Below, piece by piece: positions 6,388-6,546 of a DNA stretch of 6,546 nucleotides. The notes below the pieces were generated by a model, which was not told the DNA's origin, searched no databases, and saw only the letters and a program-made list of their open reading frames with translations. The DNA comes from Pseudolabrys sp. (GTDB lineage: Bacteria; Pseudomonadota; Alphaproteobacteria; Rhizobiales; Xanthobacteraceae). Each line of letters opens with the position of its first letter. Positions within the stretch are counted from its first letter, which is position 1. A program made the translations under genes and the position numbers. Location of the stretch: contig JAQSCR010000567.1 in the NCBI GenBank assembly GCA_029945495.1, positions 1-6,546 of the forward strand. The letters are read 5' to 3'.

Positions 6388-6546
6388 TTAAGCGGCAGCG
6401 CCCCGCCCGGCTCTTCGCTTTGGGGCACTACGTTTCGGGGCGGAGCTTCGTCCCGCCGTCGGATTGGGACCGCAATAGACGCTGTAGAGCGTGCTTACCA
6501 ACTCGCGCGCCGGCGCGCTCCCGATCGAATACCAGATCGTCTGCCC
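6388..6546 (-). CDS. ArsR-family transcriptional regulator, C-terminal fragment
   Basis: The minus strand is open from the right edge of the window to a TAA at 6388-6390, giving the last 52 residues of a protein. It begins GQTIWYSIGS, followed by APARELVSTLYSVYCG. This matches the end of ArsR/SmtB-type winged-helix repressors, where a wing strand (G-Q-x-x-x-Y-S) leads into a final dimerisation helix ending in an L-Y-x-x-Y-C pattern. A basic, low-complexity tail follows, with SAPKR repeated twice. The recognition helix and any sensing cysteines further upstream are not visible; Cys25 of the fragment is the only cysteine here. The gene lies 95 bases upstream of the adaptor in the same direction, so it is probably part of, and the regulator of, the efflux operon. 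The family call rests on a short stretch. Confidence 0.7.
   Translation of the reverse strand, partial: GQTIWYSIGSAPARELVSTLYSVYCGPNPTAGRSSAPKRSAPKRRAGRGAAA

Noticed and set aside
6368..6389. AAGCCG/CGGCTT inverted repeat at the arsR stop as a terminator
   Set aside because: A 6-bp stem with a 10-base loop, several competing pairings and no T-run downstream; the genes are more likely co-transcribed.
5693..6391. A 232-codon plus-strand frame opposite the adaptor gene
   Set aside because: It mirrors the adaptor's lipoyl and coiled-coil coding sequence, and its composition is that of an antisense shadow.

Overview
The window is GC-rich with compact, overlapping genes. The gene types and residue patterns (a KdgK-Eda pair, an ArsR-linked RND efflux operon, a LACTB2-like hydrolase ending) suggest a Gram-negative alphaproteobacterium, most likely of the Hyphomicrobiales. 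That placement is inferred from recognition only. The two-component inner-membrane and periplasmic pump shows that the cell has an outer membrane.

Layout, left to right. Positions 2-328 (+) hold the last 108 residues of an MBL-fold metallo-hydrolase. It converges on a minus-strand sugar-acid operon: kdgK (993-1931) then eda (352-996), which overlap by four bases (ATGA). A good sigma70-type promoter (1995-2022) and two AT-rich inverted repeats lie just upstream of kdgK. An 11-codon leader frame also ends on the kdgK start codon. To the right is a second minus-strand operon, read from the right edge: the last 52 residues of an ArsR-family regulator (6388-6546), a periplasmic adaptor (5303-6292) and a full-length RND permease (2097-5306). 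The adaptor and permease overlap by four bases (GTGA).

How the genes work together. KdgK phosphorylates 2-keto-3-deoxygluconate to KDPG, and Eda splits KDPG into pyruvate and glyceraldehyde-3-phosphate. Together they are the last two steps of hexuronate or gluconate-type catabolism; the enzymes that make the substrate are not here. The adaptor and permease should form an export pump with an outer-membrane channel encoded elsewhere, and the ArsR protein is the obvious candidate regulator. The 95-base gap between arsR and the adaptor gene holds a perfect 8-bp inverted repeat (arms 6316-6323 and 6337-6344).

No RNA gene, mobile element or CRISPR array is visible, and no stretch over 300 bases lacks a gene. 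I do not see a new biological system. The points worth checking are regulatory: the inverted repeat before the pump genes and the leader of kdgK.
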